A stretch of 14,422 nt of DNA from Methanobrevibacter sp. (GCA_009784145.1 WRCI01000026.1:1-14422), one strand, 5' to 3'. Shown: positions 1-7,122, counted from the first letter of the stretch. Translations and numbers: made by a program. The notes: generated by a model from the sequence alone, not told the origin.

Positions 1-43
1 ATCAAAATTAAAAAAATAAAACTCAAAAAATGTGAGGAATATA

Positions 44-493
44 ATGCTTATTAAAATTATTGAAAAAGATGAGGAATATTATAAAATCCAAGATCTTGTT
101 GATTATTTAAAAAAAAGTATAAAAGTCGATGAAGCGGGAGCTATATTTACTTTTGAAGGTTTTGTGAGGGGAAAAGAAAATAATTCTGATGGGGATAAAA
201 TTGTGGATAAGATGATTTTAACTGTCCATGATAAAGAAAAAGCTGAGGAAGAACTCAAAAACATAGCTGAGTATGTGAAAATAAAATATGGTGTTTTCGA
301 AGTAGCTATTATTCATTTCATTGGAGAGTTTTATACTGGAGATTCTCTATTTTTAACTGCTGTTTTAGGTCCTCATAGAAATGAAACATTAGATGCCTTA
401 AAAGATGTTATTGAAAAAACTAAATTTGAAATTGACTTTAAAAAAGAAGAAATATCCAATACTGGTACAAAAATTATTATGGCTGGTGGATGA
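44..493 (+). CDS. moaE: Molybdopterin synthase catalytic (large) subunit MoaE
   Basis: MoaE with the small thiocarboxylated subunit MoaD inserts the two dithiolene sulfurs into precursor Z (cPMP) to make molybdopterin, needed in methanogens for formylmethanofuran and formate dehydrogenases. The 149-residue product has the family length. It shows the GAIFTFEGFVRG segment (about residues 32-43), the GPHRNETL segment (109-116), and a C-terminal lysine-rich stretch (Lys125/127 and Lys133/134) where the catalytic lysines of the family lie. An upstream in-frame GTG at 32 is possible, but it overlaps the GTGAGG ribosome binding site, which sits 6 nt before the ATG at 44, so I chose the ATG. No moaD is in the window. 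mobA, which acts later in the pathway, lies 4 kb away on the other strand. Confidence 0.9.
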   Translation: MLIKIIEKDEEYYKIQDLVDYLKKSIKVDEAGAIFTFEGFVRGKENNSDGDKIVDKMILTVHDKEKAEEELKNIAEYVKIKYGVFEVAIIHFIGEFYTGDSLFLTAVLGPHRNETLDALKDVIEKTKFEIDFKKEEISNTGTKIIMAGG

Positions 494-530
494 AAAAGAT
501 ATAATCTTAAAATAAAAATTGAAATAAATA

Positions 531-538
531 TTTTTTTT
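531..538 (+). terminator. T8 tract after moaE, probable archaeal terminator
   Basis: A run of eight T lies 38 nt after the moaE stop. It is flanked by a short TTGAA/TTCAA inverted repeat (519-523 and 537-541). Archaeal RNA polymerase terminates at U-tracts without needing a strong hairpin. Other T runs occur in this AT-rich DNA, so the call is moderate. Confidence 0.4.
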
Positions 539-542
539 CAAT

Positions 543-587
543 AAAAACTTAGACAATGAAAATCTAGACAATAAAAGCTTAGAATAT
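543..587. repeat. 15-bp tandem repeat, 3 degenerate copies
   Basis: Three copies of a 15-bp unit with core CTTAGACAAT / TCTAGACAAT / CTTAGAAT follow the moaE terminator region. They lie in the 325-bp spacer between moaE and the HD gene. The rest of that spacer is the 107-bp inverted-repeat element and the 23-bp repeat it interrupts. Confidence 0.6.
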
Positions 588-609
588 TTATAAACAAAAT
601 ATTAAAATA

Positions 610-772
610 ATAATTATAAATAAAACCCTAAAATAATGAGGGTCGGACAAAAATAGCTTTTTTCAAAAAAAAGTTTCTTCTTTTGCTAAACAAAGGATTT
701 TCCTAAGGTTTTGACAAACGGATATAGAATTTTGTCCGACCCTCATAATTATAAATAAAACCCTAAAATAAT
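610..772. repeat. 23-bp tandem repeat interrupted by the 107-bp element
   Basis: An identical 28-bp sequence occurs at 610-637 and 745-772, one copy on each side of the inverted-repeat element. It begins and ends with ATAAT. Removing the element and one ATAAT restores two perfect head-to-tail 23-bp copies (ATAATTATAAATAAAACC... then CTAAA) followed by a third degenerate copy near 778-800. The simplest reading is an older tandem repeat into which the element inserted with a 5-bp duplication. Confidence 0.7.
638..744. mobile_element. 107-bp MITE-like element with 15-bp perfect terminal inverted repeats
   Basis: GAGGGTCGGACAAAA at 638-652 is matched exactly by its reverse complement at 730-744. 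The ends stand out as GC-rich in an AT-rich spacer. ATAAT flanks both sides (633-637 and 745-749), consistent with a 5-bp target duplication. The 77-bp interior has no ORF; it holds small inverted repeats such as CTTTTTTC/AAAAAAAAG and AGGATTTTCCT. It is too short to encode a transposase, so it would be moved in trans by a related insertion sequence. I cannot name the parent family. A structured RNA or bidirectional terminator with a 15-17-bp stem is the alternative. Confidence 0.6.
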
Positions 773-818
773 TAAAATTAATTATAAATAAAACAAATAA
801 AAACTTAAAAGTGTTAAA

Positions 819-2066
819 ATGTCTAATTCAAGTAAATTTATTCGAGACAGTGTTCATGGAAACCTTTCTTTAAATGAATTTGAGATTGAAGTAATGGATT
901 CTCCCCAAATACAGCGTTTAAGGAGAATAAAGCAATTAGGATTCATATCTTTAATCTACCCTGGAGCTAATCATTCTCGATTTGAACATTCAATAGGAAC
1001 TATGTTTTTAGGATCAAAATTAGCTGATCATCTTGAATTATCAGATTATGATAAAAAATTAGTGAGAATTGCAGCTATGCTCCATGATATTGGACATGGT
1101 CCATTTTCACATGTATCAGAAGCTGTTTTAGATGTTAAACATGAAGTTTTAACAGCTAAATTAATTGAAAAAACTTCATTAAATGATATAATAACAAAAG
1201 AATTTGATTCAAAAAAAATTATTGATATTATTAATGGAAAAGGTTCACTTGGACCAATTATATCTGGAGAATTAGATGTAGATCGTATGGATTATCTTAT
1301 TCGTGATTCACACTACACAGGAGTTGCTTATGGAGTAATTGATGTTGATAGAATAATATCTAATTTAAAACTAAAAAGGTACCTTATTTTAGATATTAAA
1401 GGAGTTCAAGCTGCTGAAGAAGCACTTGTAGCTAGATATCAAATGTATCCAAGTGTTTATCAACACCATACAACACGTATTGTTAATGCAATGTTTAGAA
1501 GATGTTTAAAAAAGCTTTTTAATGAAAAGGTTGTAAATAGTGAAGAAATTTATAAATATGATGATTCTGATATGGTCAGTATATGTAGAAATGTAGATGA
1601 AAAAGAATCTGAAGGACTTAGTTTTGTTAAAGATATGATAAATAGATTAGATAATAGAAATTTATTAAAAAGTGTTTCTTCCACACCTTTAAATCAATTT
1701 GAAAAACCTCAAGAAGTGTTTAAAATAGATAAAAAAGTTCTTAATAAATGTGAAAAAGAAATTAGTGAAGATAAGAATATTAATAAAGATTATGTAATCT
1801 TAAATATCCCTGAATATCCAAGATTTGATGAAATGAAAACCCAAGTAGCTTTAGGTGACGAACTTTATCATCTTAGTGAAATTTCAAGTATTGTTAATGC
1901 ACTTCAAACTGCAAGATTTAATTATCCTGATATTTGTTTATATGTACCTAAAGAAGATAGAGATAAATTCAAAAACTTTAAATTGGAAAATTATTTAGAT
2001 CTTCCTGAAAAATCTCAAAATAAATTTGATACAGTTCATGTTGAACAATCTAAATTATTTGAATAA
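819..2066 (+). CDS. HD-domain phosphohydrolase, SAMHD1/dGTPase-like
   Basis: This 415-residue protein belongs to the HD superfamily branch that contains SAMHD1 and bacterial dNTP triphosphohydrolases. The metal-binding residues are visible: His57 in SRFEHSIG, His89-Asp90 in LHDIGHGPFSH, and Asp155 in the LDVDRMDYLIRDS motif, whose DR.DYL.RD pattern matches the SAMHD1 active-site helix. The family hydrolyses dNTPs to deoxynucleosides and triphosphate; the substrate of this archaeal branch is not evident from sequence. Residues after about 200 are variable and lysine-rich. The start follows a weak AGTG-type binding site. It lies 135 bp upstream of ubiX, separated by a tandem repeat. No signal peptide or membrane segment, so probably cytosolic. 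Confidence 0.85.
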   Translation: MSNSSKFIRDSVHGNLSLNEFEIEVMDSPQIQRLRRIKQLGFISLIYPGANHSRFEHSIGTMFLGSKLADHLELSDYDKKLVRIAAMLHDIGHGPFSHVSEAVLDVKHEVLTAKLIEKTSLNDIITKEFDSKKIIDIINGKGSLGPIISGELDVDRMDYLIRDSHYTGVAYGVIDVDRIISNLKLKRYLILDIKGVQAAEEALVARYQMYPSVYQHHTTRIVNAMFRRCLKKLFNEKVVNSEEIYKYDDSDMVSICRNVDEKESEGLSFVKDMINRLDNRNLLKSVSSTPLNQFEKPQEVFKIDKKVLNKCEKEISEDKNINKDYVILNIPEYPRFDEMKTQVALGDELYHLSEISSIVNALQTARFNYPDICLYVPKEDRDKFKNFKLENYLDLPEKSQNKFDTVHVEQSKLFE

Positions 2067-2084
2067 AAAAATTAAAATATAAAA

Positions 2085-2176
2085 TATCCTGAAAAAAAAA
2101 TATCCTAATAAAAAATAAATATCCTAATAAAAAATAAATATTCTAACTAAAAATAAATATCCTAATAAAAATTAAT
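2085..2176. repeat. 19-bp tandem repeat, 4-5 copies
   Basis: The unit TATCCTAATAAAAAATAAA occurs exactly at 2101-2119 and 2120-2138. A variant lies at 2139-2157, another at 2158-2176, and a shortened copy at 2085-2100. The array fills most of the spacer between the HD gene and ubiX and lies just upstream of the ubiX ribosome binding site, so it may alter the length of the leader. Confidence 0.85.
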
Positions 2177-2201
2177 AATTATTCTAAACAAAGGTCAAAT
2201 T

Positions 2202-2750
2202 ATGATTATTATAGCTATAACTGGTGCAAGTGGTGTTGTTTATAGTTTAAAGCTCCTTGAAGCACTGAAAAAATTAAATATTGAAACAGGTATTGTAGTG
2301 AGTGAACCTGCAGAAACAGTAATTAATCATGAATTAAAAATTAAATTAGAAGATATTAAGAAATTAGCTAATCACTTTTATGAATCACATGATTTAAGTT
2401 CTTCAATAAATAGTGGATCATTTAATTTTGATTCTCTTGTTATTGTTCCATGTTCTATGAAAACTTTATCTGCAATAGCTAATGGATATGGAAATAATGT
2501 AATAACTAGAGTAGCTGATGTAGCACTTAAAGAAAAAAGAAAAACGGTTATTGTTCCTCGTGAAACTCCTCTTAGAGCTATACACCTTGAAAATATGTTG
2601 AAAATAGCTAAAGAAGGAGGGGTGATTTTACCAGCTATGCCTGCATTTTATCATAATCCTGAAAATATTGATGATATGGTCAATTTTATAGTTGGAAAAA
2701 TCTTAGATTCATTAGATATTGATAATAACTTATTCAAAAGATGGGAATAA
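2202..2750 (+). CDS. ubiX: UbiX-type flavin prenyltransferase
   Basis: UbiX joins a dimethylallyl group to FMN to make prenylated FMN, the cofactor of UbiD-type decarboxylases. The 182-residue length is typical. Family motifs are present: the N-terminal flavin-binding TGASG (residues 7-11), VPCSMKTL (82-89), VPRETPLRAIHLENM (118-132), and PAMPAFY (144-150). In archaea a UbiD homologue, anhydromevalonate phosphate decarboxylase of the modified mevalonate pathway, needs prenyl-FMN, so a role in isoprenoid (membrane lipid) synthesis is likely; no ubiD is in this window. The start follows an AAAGGTC site. The last eight codons and stop form the first copy of a 26-bp tandem repeat that continues up to cbiT, suggesting co-transcription with cbiT. 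Confidence 0.92.
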   Translation: MIIIAITGASGVVYSLKLLEALKKLNIETGIVVSEPAETVINHELKIKLEDIKKLANHFYESHDLSSSINSGSFNFDSLVIVPCSMKTLSAIANGYGNNVITRVADVALKEKRKTVIVPRETPLRAIHLENMLKIAKEGGVILPAMPAFYHNPENIDDMVNFIVGKILDSLDIDNNLFKRWE

Positions 2751-2802
2751 ATAACTTATTCAAAAGATGACAATAAATAATTTATTCACAAGATGGCAGT
2801 AA
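2725..2802. repeat. 26-bp tandem repeat, 3 copies, spanning the ubiX stop
   Basis: Copies occupy 2725-2750, 2751-2776 and 2777-2802 and share the core TTATTCAAAAGATG (CACAAGATGG in the third). The first copy is coding, being the last codons and stop of ubiX. The other two make up almost the whole ubiX-cbiT spacer. The third copy contains an ATG at 2793 in frame with cbiT, which is therefore a relic of a ubiX codon context rather than a conserved start. Confidence 0.9.
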
Positions 2803-2804
2803 AA

Positions 2805-3365
2805 ATGATAGAAGATTCTGATTTTATAATTTCAAATGAAGTTCCTGGACCAACTAAAGAAGAAATTAGATGTTTGTTACTTTGTAAAAGTGAAGTTTCC
2901 TCTACTGATATTGTAGTGGACATAGGATGTGGAACTGGAGGAATTACAGTAGAATTTGCAAAAATAGCTAAAAAAGTAATAGCTATTGACAAAAATCCTA
3001 AAGCAATAGAATTAACCTCTAAAAACTTACAAAAATTCAATCTTGATAAAAAAATAGATTTAATAGAAAATGATGGACTTTCAGCACTTAAATCTATTGA
3101 AAATATAGATATAGCTATTGTTGGTGGAAGTGGTGGGGATTTGAATGATATTCTTCAAGTAGTATCTTCAAAATTAAATCCAAATGGAAGAATAATTGTT
3201 ACTGCAATATTAATTGACACTAAAGTTCAAGCTATAGCTAAACTAAAAGAATTAGGTCATAAACCAAAGATTATTGAAGTAAACATTTCTAGAGGAAAAG
3301 TCCTTGAAAGAGGAGTTATGATGGAAGCTCTAAACCCAATATCCATTATTTATTCTAAAATATAG
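2805..3365 (+). CDS. cbiT: Cobalt-precorrin-6B C15-methyltransferase (decarboxylating) CbiT
   Basis: CbiT methylates C15 and decarboxylates the C12 acetate side chain in anaerobic cobamide synthesis, using S-adenosylmethionine. The 186-residue protein is close along its whole length to the Methanothermobacter enzyme (MTH146) as I recall it. Both start MI..D.FI, then VPGPT.EE.RCL, the SAM-binding VVDIGCGTGGITVE (about residues 37-50), AIDKNP (60-65), AIVGGSGGDL (104-113), and RIIVTAIL. I prefer the ATG at 2805 because it matches that N-terminus. The ATG at 2793 would add four residues but lies inside the 26-bp repeat. Neither start has a strong ribosome binding site, so translation may be coupled to ubiX. 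Methanogens need cobamide for methyl-tetrahydromethanopterin:CoM methyltransferase. Confidence 0.92.
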   Translation: MIEDSDFIISNEVPGPTKEEIRCLLLCKSEVSSTDIVVDIGCGTGGITVEFAKIAKKVIAIDKNPKAIELTSKNLQKFNLDKKIDLIENDGLSALKSIENIDIAIVGGSGGDLNDILQVVSSKLNPNGRIIVTAILIDTKVQAIAKLKELGHKPKIIEVNISRGKVLERGVMMEALNPISIIYSKI

Positions 3366-3378
3366 AATTATTATATTC

Positions 3379-3478
3379 TATAAATCTTAAAATTAATATA
3401 TCTTATAAATCTTAAAATTACTATATCTTATAAATCTTAAAATTACTATATCTTATAAATCCTAAAGTTAGTATATAT
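3379..3478. repeat. 25-bp tandem repeat, 4 copies
   Basis: Copies begin at 3379, 3404, 3429 and 3454, with unit TATAAATCTTAAAATTACTA plus TATCT; the fourth has diverged. The array begins 14 bp after the cbiT stop. The rest of the 465-bp spacer (3479-3741) is AT-rich with no ORF, RNA gene or strong hairpin that I can see. The final 90 bp carry the promoter and leader of the next gene. Confidence 0.85.
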
Positions 3479-3741
3479 TCTAAAACATGAAATGAATAAT
3501 ATATTAATTAAAACAAATTAGAAAATCAAATTAGGCATCTTACTTTTATATTATTATCATTTACCATCTATACATTATATATTTTAATTTATATGGATTA
3601 TATAATTTATTTTTATAATTAATATTATGAATATTGTTATAATTGTTATTAATATAAAAAAAATTTAATATTTTATATAAATAAATTAATTCTTAACTAA
3701 TTTATAAATTATTATTAAAATTATCCTTTAAACTTCAAATA

Positions 3742-3758
3742 AACGAATAATTTATATA
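3742..3758 (+). promoter_or_regulatory. Predicted BRE/TATA promoter of the pseudomurein-repeat gene
   Basis: AACGAATAATTTATATA reads as a purine-rich BRE followed by a TTTATATA box. A start of transcription about 26 nt downstream, near 3781, would give a leader of about 50 nt that includes the hairpin before the ribosome binding site. TATA-like strings are common in this AT-rich DNA, so spacing is the main support. Confidence 0.45.
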
Positions 3759-3796
3759 GTAGAATATATAATTAATAATTTATTAAATAAAAAAAT

Positions 3797-3825
3797 CCAT
3801 TGATATTTCTTAATATCATGGTGAT
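3797..3825 (+). promoter_or_regulatory. Leader hairpin overlapping the ribosome binding site
   Basis: TGATATT (3801-3807) pairs with AATATCA (3812-3818) around a TCTT loop. Past one bulged T, CCA (3797-3799) pairs with TGG (3819-3821). That last pair covers the first two G of the GGTGAT ribosome binding site (3820-3825), which sits 5 nt before the ATG at 3831. The RNA could thus partly hide its own site, for example as a thermosensor or protein-binding switch. The hairpin is seen; the regulatory role is inferred. Confidence 0.45.
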
Positions 3826-3830
3826 TCTAT

Positions 3831-4031
3831 ATGAAACATTTGACACTAGAAGAATATAGAGAAATGGTAAATAGTATAATGGATATAAGAAATAATACTG
3901 GTGAAATGCCAGATTATGCTAAAATAAGTAATATAAAAATTCCTCGTGAAGATTATTGTAATATGATTGAACGTGTGAATAAGTTTATTTTAGAAATGGG
4001 ACGCTGTCCCAGATCAGTTCAAATTGGATAA
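3831..4031 (+). CDS. Small protein of two pseudomurein-binding repeats
   Basis: This 66-residue protein consists almost entirely of two repeats. Residues 4-32 and 37-65 align without gaps over 29 positions, sharing E-Y at positions 5-6, M at 9, G at 21, P at 24 and a final I. Each ends in the G..P....I pattern typical of pseudomurein-binding repeats (PMBR, Pfam PF09373), which anchor surface proteins and the PeiW/PeiP autolysins to the wall of Methanobacteriales. There is no signal peptide, membrane segment or catalytic domain, so it is either a stand-alone repeat protein, perhaps cytosolic, or a remnant of a larger surface protein. A perfect GGTGAT site with good spacing, its own promoter and an intact frame argue that it is expressed. 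The family assignment is by eye. Confidence 0.65.
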   Translation: MKHLTLEEYREMVNSIMDIRNNTGEMPDYAKISNIKIPREDYCNMIERVNKFILEMGRCPRSVQIG

Positions 4032-4083
4032 ATAAAATAAACAAAATTTATAAAAAAATTCAATTATAAAATTACCATCAAAA

Positions 4084-4182
4084 CAAGTTAATGCTACTTG
4101 AAAAACAAGCTCTCAATTTAGTTCTAATATCATAGAGTGTTTTATCTAAATAAAACAAAAAATGGATTTATTAGCTTGTTTT
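4084..4182. other. Spacer segment with nested inverted repeats, possible structured RNA
   Basis: Downstream of the pseudomurein-repeat gene a 10-bp inverted repeat, AAAACAAGCT (4102-4111) and AGCTTGTTTT (4173-4182), encloses a perfect 7-bp hairpin GTTTTAT-CTAA-ATAAAAC (4139-4156). A small CAAGT/ACTTG hairpin (4084-4100) precedes it. It could be a 3' processing or termination structure, a small RNA, or the remains of a mobile element. No ORF is present. The rest of this 304-bp spacer is the 51-bp repeat array. Confidence 0.3.
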
Positions 4183-4195
4183 ATCAAAATTTAAC

Positions 4196-4347
4196 TGAAT
4201 CTTTTTTAACCTAACTATTTAAATCCTTTTTATAATCATATTATACAAAATCTTTTTTAACCTAACTATTTAGACTCTTTTTATAATTATATTATACTGA
4301 ATCTTTTTTAACCTAATTATTTAAATCCTTTTTAATTAATAATTATC
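4196..4347. repeat. 51-bp tandem repeat, 3 copies, running into the mobA 3' end
   Basis: Copies start at 4196, 4247 and 4298; each contains ATCTTTTTTAACCTAA and a CTTTTTATAAT-type segment. The third copy covers the mobA stop codon and last three codons (4336-4347). The preceding mobA codons (4341-4370 region) still resemble the unit. The array lies beyond the mobA stop in the direction of its transcription. Confidence 0.8.
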
Positions 4348-5229
4348 TAAATCTTCTTTATAATTAATATTTTTAAAATTAATTTTTTGAATTTTTTCAT
4401 TATCAATTGGAATAAAATAGCTATTAATTGTTTTTAAGAAAGATTTTACTTGTTTTTCATCTGATTTTAATAAGTTATTTATAGTATCATAGTTTTCTTT
4501 TTTATAAATACTATGTAGTGGTTCTGAATTTTTTACAATCTCTTTTTTTAATTTTTTATTTTCAATAGAATCATAAAATAAACCATTACTTTCTGAAACA
4601 ATATTTTCAAAATCTTTAATACTTTTAATATCTTCAGCATTTTCAATATGGCTAATATTTTCAATGTTTCCAACGTTTTCAATATTTTCAATAGTTCCAA
4701 TGTTTTCAATATGAAAAGGAACAATTGAATCAATATTATCATTTATAGCAGTTATAGCTAAATTTTTATCTAAAATAGAAAAAATATATTCAATAAATTT
4801 ATAATTAATATAAGGAGAATCACATGGTAAAACAAGAGCATAATCAGAAGATATTGTCTTAAGCCCAGTCATAATACCAGATAAAGGACCTTTATCTTTA
4901 ATTTCATCTTCTACAAAAATAAGTGAAACATTAAATCCATCAAAATTATATTCAGCTATATTTCTTTTATCTTTAGAATATTCAGAGTTTTTATTTTTAG
5001 AAATATCTTTTTCAGTAATAAGAAAATTATGAAGAAGAGATTTATATTTACTTATTCTCTCACTATCATTAAAAACTAAAATAACTTCATTAATTTGAGT
5101 ACTTATAGCTTCAAGAACATGAATAATCATAGGTTTATCATTAATTTTCATTGACCCTTTATCTTCACCCATTCTTCTACTCATACCTCCACATAAAATA
5201 ATAGCTGAATGAGTATTTTTGTTATTCAT
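4336..5229 (-). CDS. mobA: Molybdenum cofactor guanylyltransferase MobA-like, with repetitive insertion
   Basis: MobA transfers GMP from GTP to the molybdenum cofactor, giving the dinucleotide form used by formylmethanofuran and formate dehydrogenases. The nucleotidyltransferase fold is shown by LCGGMSRRMGEDK (residues 12-24), GPLSGIMTGL (114-123), LPCDSPYI (134-141), and EPLHSIYKK (236-244). At 297 residues it is longer than the usual 190-230. Most of the excess lies between the IDSIVPF strand and EPLHSIY: residues 173-209 repeat IENI/IENA-type units coded by 9- and 18-bp repeats. A second low-complexity stretch lies at about 74-92. The catalytic motifs are intact, so the protein is probably active. 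The start has no strong ribosome binding site. It is monocistronic as far as can be seen. Confidence 0.85.
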   Translation of the reverse strand: MNNKNTHSAIILCGGMSRRMGEDKGSMKINDKPMIIHVLEAISTQINEVILVFNDSERISKYKSLLHNFLITEKDISKNKNSEYSKDKRNIAEYNFDGFNVSLIFVEDEIKDKGPLSGIMTGLKTISSDYALVLPCDSPYINYKFIEYIFSILDKNLAITAINDNIDSIVPFHIENIGTIENIENVGNIENISHIENAEDIKSIKDFENIVSESNGLFYDSIENKKLKKEIVKNSEPLHSIYKKENYDTINNLLKSDEKQVKSFLKTINSYFIPIDNEKIQKINFKNINYKEDLDNY

Positions 5230-5330
5230 AATTGTATCTCAAATATATTTTTTAAAATAAGAAATTTAATAATAAATAAAATTAATAATTATTTAATAAA
5301 GTAATAAATGATTATAAATCAAGTATATGA

Positions 5331-5452
5331 TAATTTAATGAATATAATTTAATAATATATTAAATAAAACATTGCAAATTAATAATATAGTAAATTAATG
5401 AATATAAACTAATAATATAATGATTAAACTATTACAAACAATTAATAATATA
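5331..5452. repeat. About 60-bp diverged tandem repeat, 2 copies
   Basis: 5331-5390 and 5391-5452 align along their length, sharing TTAATGAATATAA, CTAATAATATA-like and AATTAATAATATA segments. They occupy the spacer between the guaB stop and the mobA start, so they could also contain the mobA promoter. The remainder of the spacer (5230-5330) is featureless AT-rich sequence. Confidence 0.55.
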
Positions 5453-5474
5453 ATTAAAGTACATAAAAGATTAA

Positions 5475-6956
5475 TTACTCTAAAGTAGGATAGTTAGGAC
5501 TTTCATTAGTGATTAAAAGATCATGAGGATGGCTTTCTTTTATACCACTAGCAGTAATTCTAATAAATCTGCCTACTTTTTTCATAGTTTCAACATCTTT
5601 TGCACCACAATAACCCATTGCTGCTTTTAAACCACCAACAAGTTGGAAAACAACTTCATTAATATATCCTTTATATGGTACTGCTCCTTCAACACCTTCA
5701 GGAACAAGTTTAGAATGCTTCATATGTCCTTTTATTTCTTGGAAATATCTATCAGCACCCCCACCAAAACCACCAGTCATAGCCCCCATTGAACCCATTC
5801 CACGATATTGCTTGTATTTTTTACCATTCATTACAACAACTTCTCCTGGAGATTCATAAGTTCCTGCAAGTAAATTACCAACCATTACAAGGTCAGCCCC
5901 TGCAGCCATAGCTTTAGCTATATCTCCAGAATAACGAAGACCTCCATCTGCAATAACTGGAACATCATATTCAGAAGCAACATTAGCCACATTAGCAATA
6001 GCTGTAAGCTGTGGAACACCAACTCCCGCAATGATTCTTGTTGTACACATGGAACCTGGACCAATACCTACTTTAAGTCCATCAACCCCTTGAGCAATTA
6101 AATCTTCTGCTGCCTCAGCAGTAGCTATATTACCTAAAATTAAATCAGCATCAATACTTTCTTTCATAGTCTTTGCAAAATCAACCACATTCATATTATG
6201 AGCATGCGCACAATCAACTGCAATAATATCCGCACCTGCTTTATCTAAAGCAATGGCTCTTTCAATATCAAATGGTCCTGCAGCTGCAGCTACTAAAAAT
6301 CTTCCTTTTTTGTCTCTTGCAGCATTAGGATATTTTTTATGATTAAGAATATCTCTAATAGTGACAATTCCTGCTAATTTACCATCCCTAACTACAGGAA
6401 GTCTTTCAACTTTATTTTCATAAGCCAAATCTAAAGCTTCAGAAGAAGTAATTGGTTCTTCAATTGTAACAACATCAGAAGTCATTATTTCTTCAACTTT
6501 TTTATCAGAATGATTGTTTAAAAATGGTTTAATATCTCTTTTACTTATAATACCAACAAGTTTTTGCTCATCAATAACTGGAAGTCCACTTATACCTTCA
6601 ACATCCATAATCCGTTTAACAGTAGCTATTGAAGCATTTGGAGTAATTGTTACTACATCTTTAATAGTTAAATCCCCAGACATTTTAACCTTTTTAACCT
6701 CAATAACTTGTTGTTCTAAGGTCATATTTCTATGAATAACTCCAAGCCCACCTTCTTGAGCTAAAGCTATTGCCATGTCTGATTCTGTTACAGTATCCAT
6801 AGCTGAACTAATAATAGGAATGTTTAACTTGAAATTTTTAGATACTCTAGCACTAGTATCAACATCTTTTGCCTCTACATTTGATGCATTGGGGGCAAGT
6901 AAAACATCATCATATGTAAATCCTAATTCAGCTTCCATTAACTTTTTTGAATACAA
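5475..6956 (-). CDS. guaB: IMP dehydrogenase GuaB
   Basis: GuaB oxidises IMP to XMP with NAD, the committed step to GMP. The full-length 493-residue enzyme has the N-terminal barrel half ([12 protein letters not shown] near the start, SAMDTVTES), two CBS domains inserted at about residues 98-207, then [18 protein letters not shown] with the catalytic Cys (about residue 304), [12 protein letters not shown], and the flap GSMGAMTGG. The open frame extends to a GTG at 6965, but that GTG is part of the GGTGAT ribosome binding site. The TTG at 6956, 4 nt after the site, gives [12 protein letters not shown], which fits the N-terminus of archaeal homologues, so I chose it. GTP made here also feeds mobA and many cofactor pathways. 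Confidence 0.93.
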   Translation of the reverse strand: MYSKKLMEAELGFTYDDVLLAPNASNVEAKDVDTSARVSKNFKLNIPIISSAMDTVTESDMAIALAQEGGLGVIHRNMTLEQQVIEVKKVKMSGDLTIKDVVTITPNASIATVKRIMDVEGISGLPVIDEQKLVGIISKRDIKPFLNNHSDKKVEEIMTSDVVTIEEPITSSEALDLAYENKVERLPVVRDGKLAGIVTIRDILNHKKYPNAARDKKGRFLVAAAAGPFDIERAIALDKAGADIIAVDCAHAHNMNVVDFAKTMKESIDADLILGNIATAEAAEDLIAQGVDGLKVGIGPGSMCTTRIIAGVGVPQLTAIANVANVASEYDVPVIADGGLRYSGDIAKAMAAGADLVMVGNLLAGTYESPGEVVVMNGKKYKQYRGMGSMGAMTGGFGGGADRYFQEIKGHMKHSKLVPEGVEGAVPYKGYINEVVFQLVGGLKAAMGYCGAKDVETMKKVGRFIRITASGIKESHPHDLLITNESPNYPTLE

Positions 6957-7036
6957 TTCAATCACCTTATAAATAAAAATTCTAATTAAGAAAAATAATC
7001 CTAATTAAACAAATTAACTCTAATAAACCAAAATAA

Positions 7037-7120
7037 CTAACTAACTCTAAATAAACTAAACTAACTAACTCTAAATAAACCAAACTAACTAACTCTAAAT
7101 AAACCAAACTAATTAATTTT
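7037..7120. repeat. 24-bp tandem repeat, 3.5 copies
   Basis: Copies at 7037-7060, 7061-7084 and 7085-7108 share CTAACTAACTCTAAATAAAC plus CAAA; a partial copy begins at 7109, ending just beyond the mfnB stop. It lies between mfnB and guaB, i.e. in the 3' region of the mfnB transcript and upstream of guaB. The 3' end of mfnB (7130-7146) contains a similar AACTAACTAAATC, so the array may have grown from it. Confidence 0.85.
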
Positions 7121-7122
7121 AA

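Noticed and set aside
610-772. 28-bp identical direct repeat as a long target-site duplication or att site
   Set aside because: The repeat starts and ends with ATAAT and has an internal period of 23 bp, so a pre-existing 23-bp tandem repeat plus a 5-bp duplication explains it more simply.
2786-3040. - strand open frame of 84 codons opposite cbiT
   Set aside because: It is antisense to a strongly conserved cbiT region and has no binding site or family resemblance.
3831-4031. Chance open frame in an AT-rich spacer
   Set aside because: The perfect GGTGAT site, the two ungapped internal repeats and the match to the PMBR pattern make a chance frame unlikely.
4084-4182. tRNA or C/D-box RNA in the structured spacer
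   Set aside because: There is no cloverleaf, TTC-loop sequence, or clear C and D box pair; only simple inverted repeats are seen.
4548-4742. - strand open frame of 64 codons rich in Leu, Ile and Lys
   Set aside because: It is a shifted-frame reading of the IEN-repeat part of mobA, whose frame is fixed by conserved motifs on both sides.
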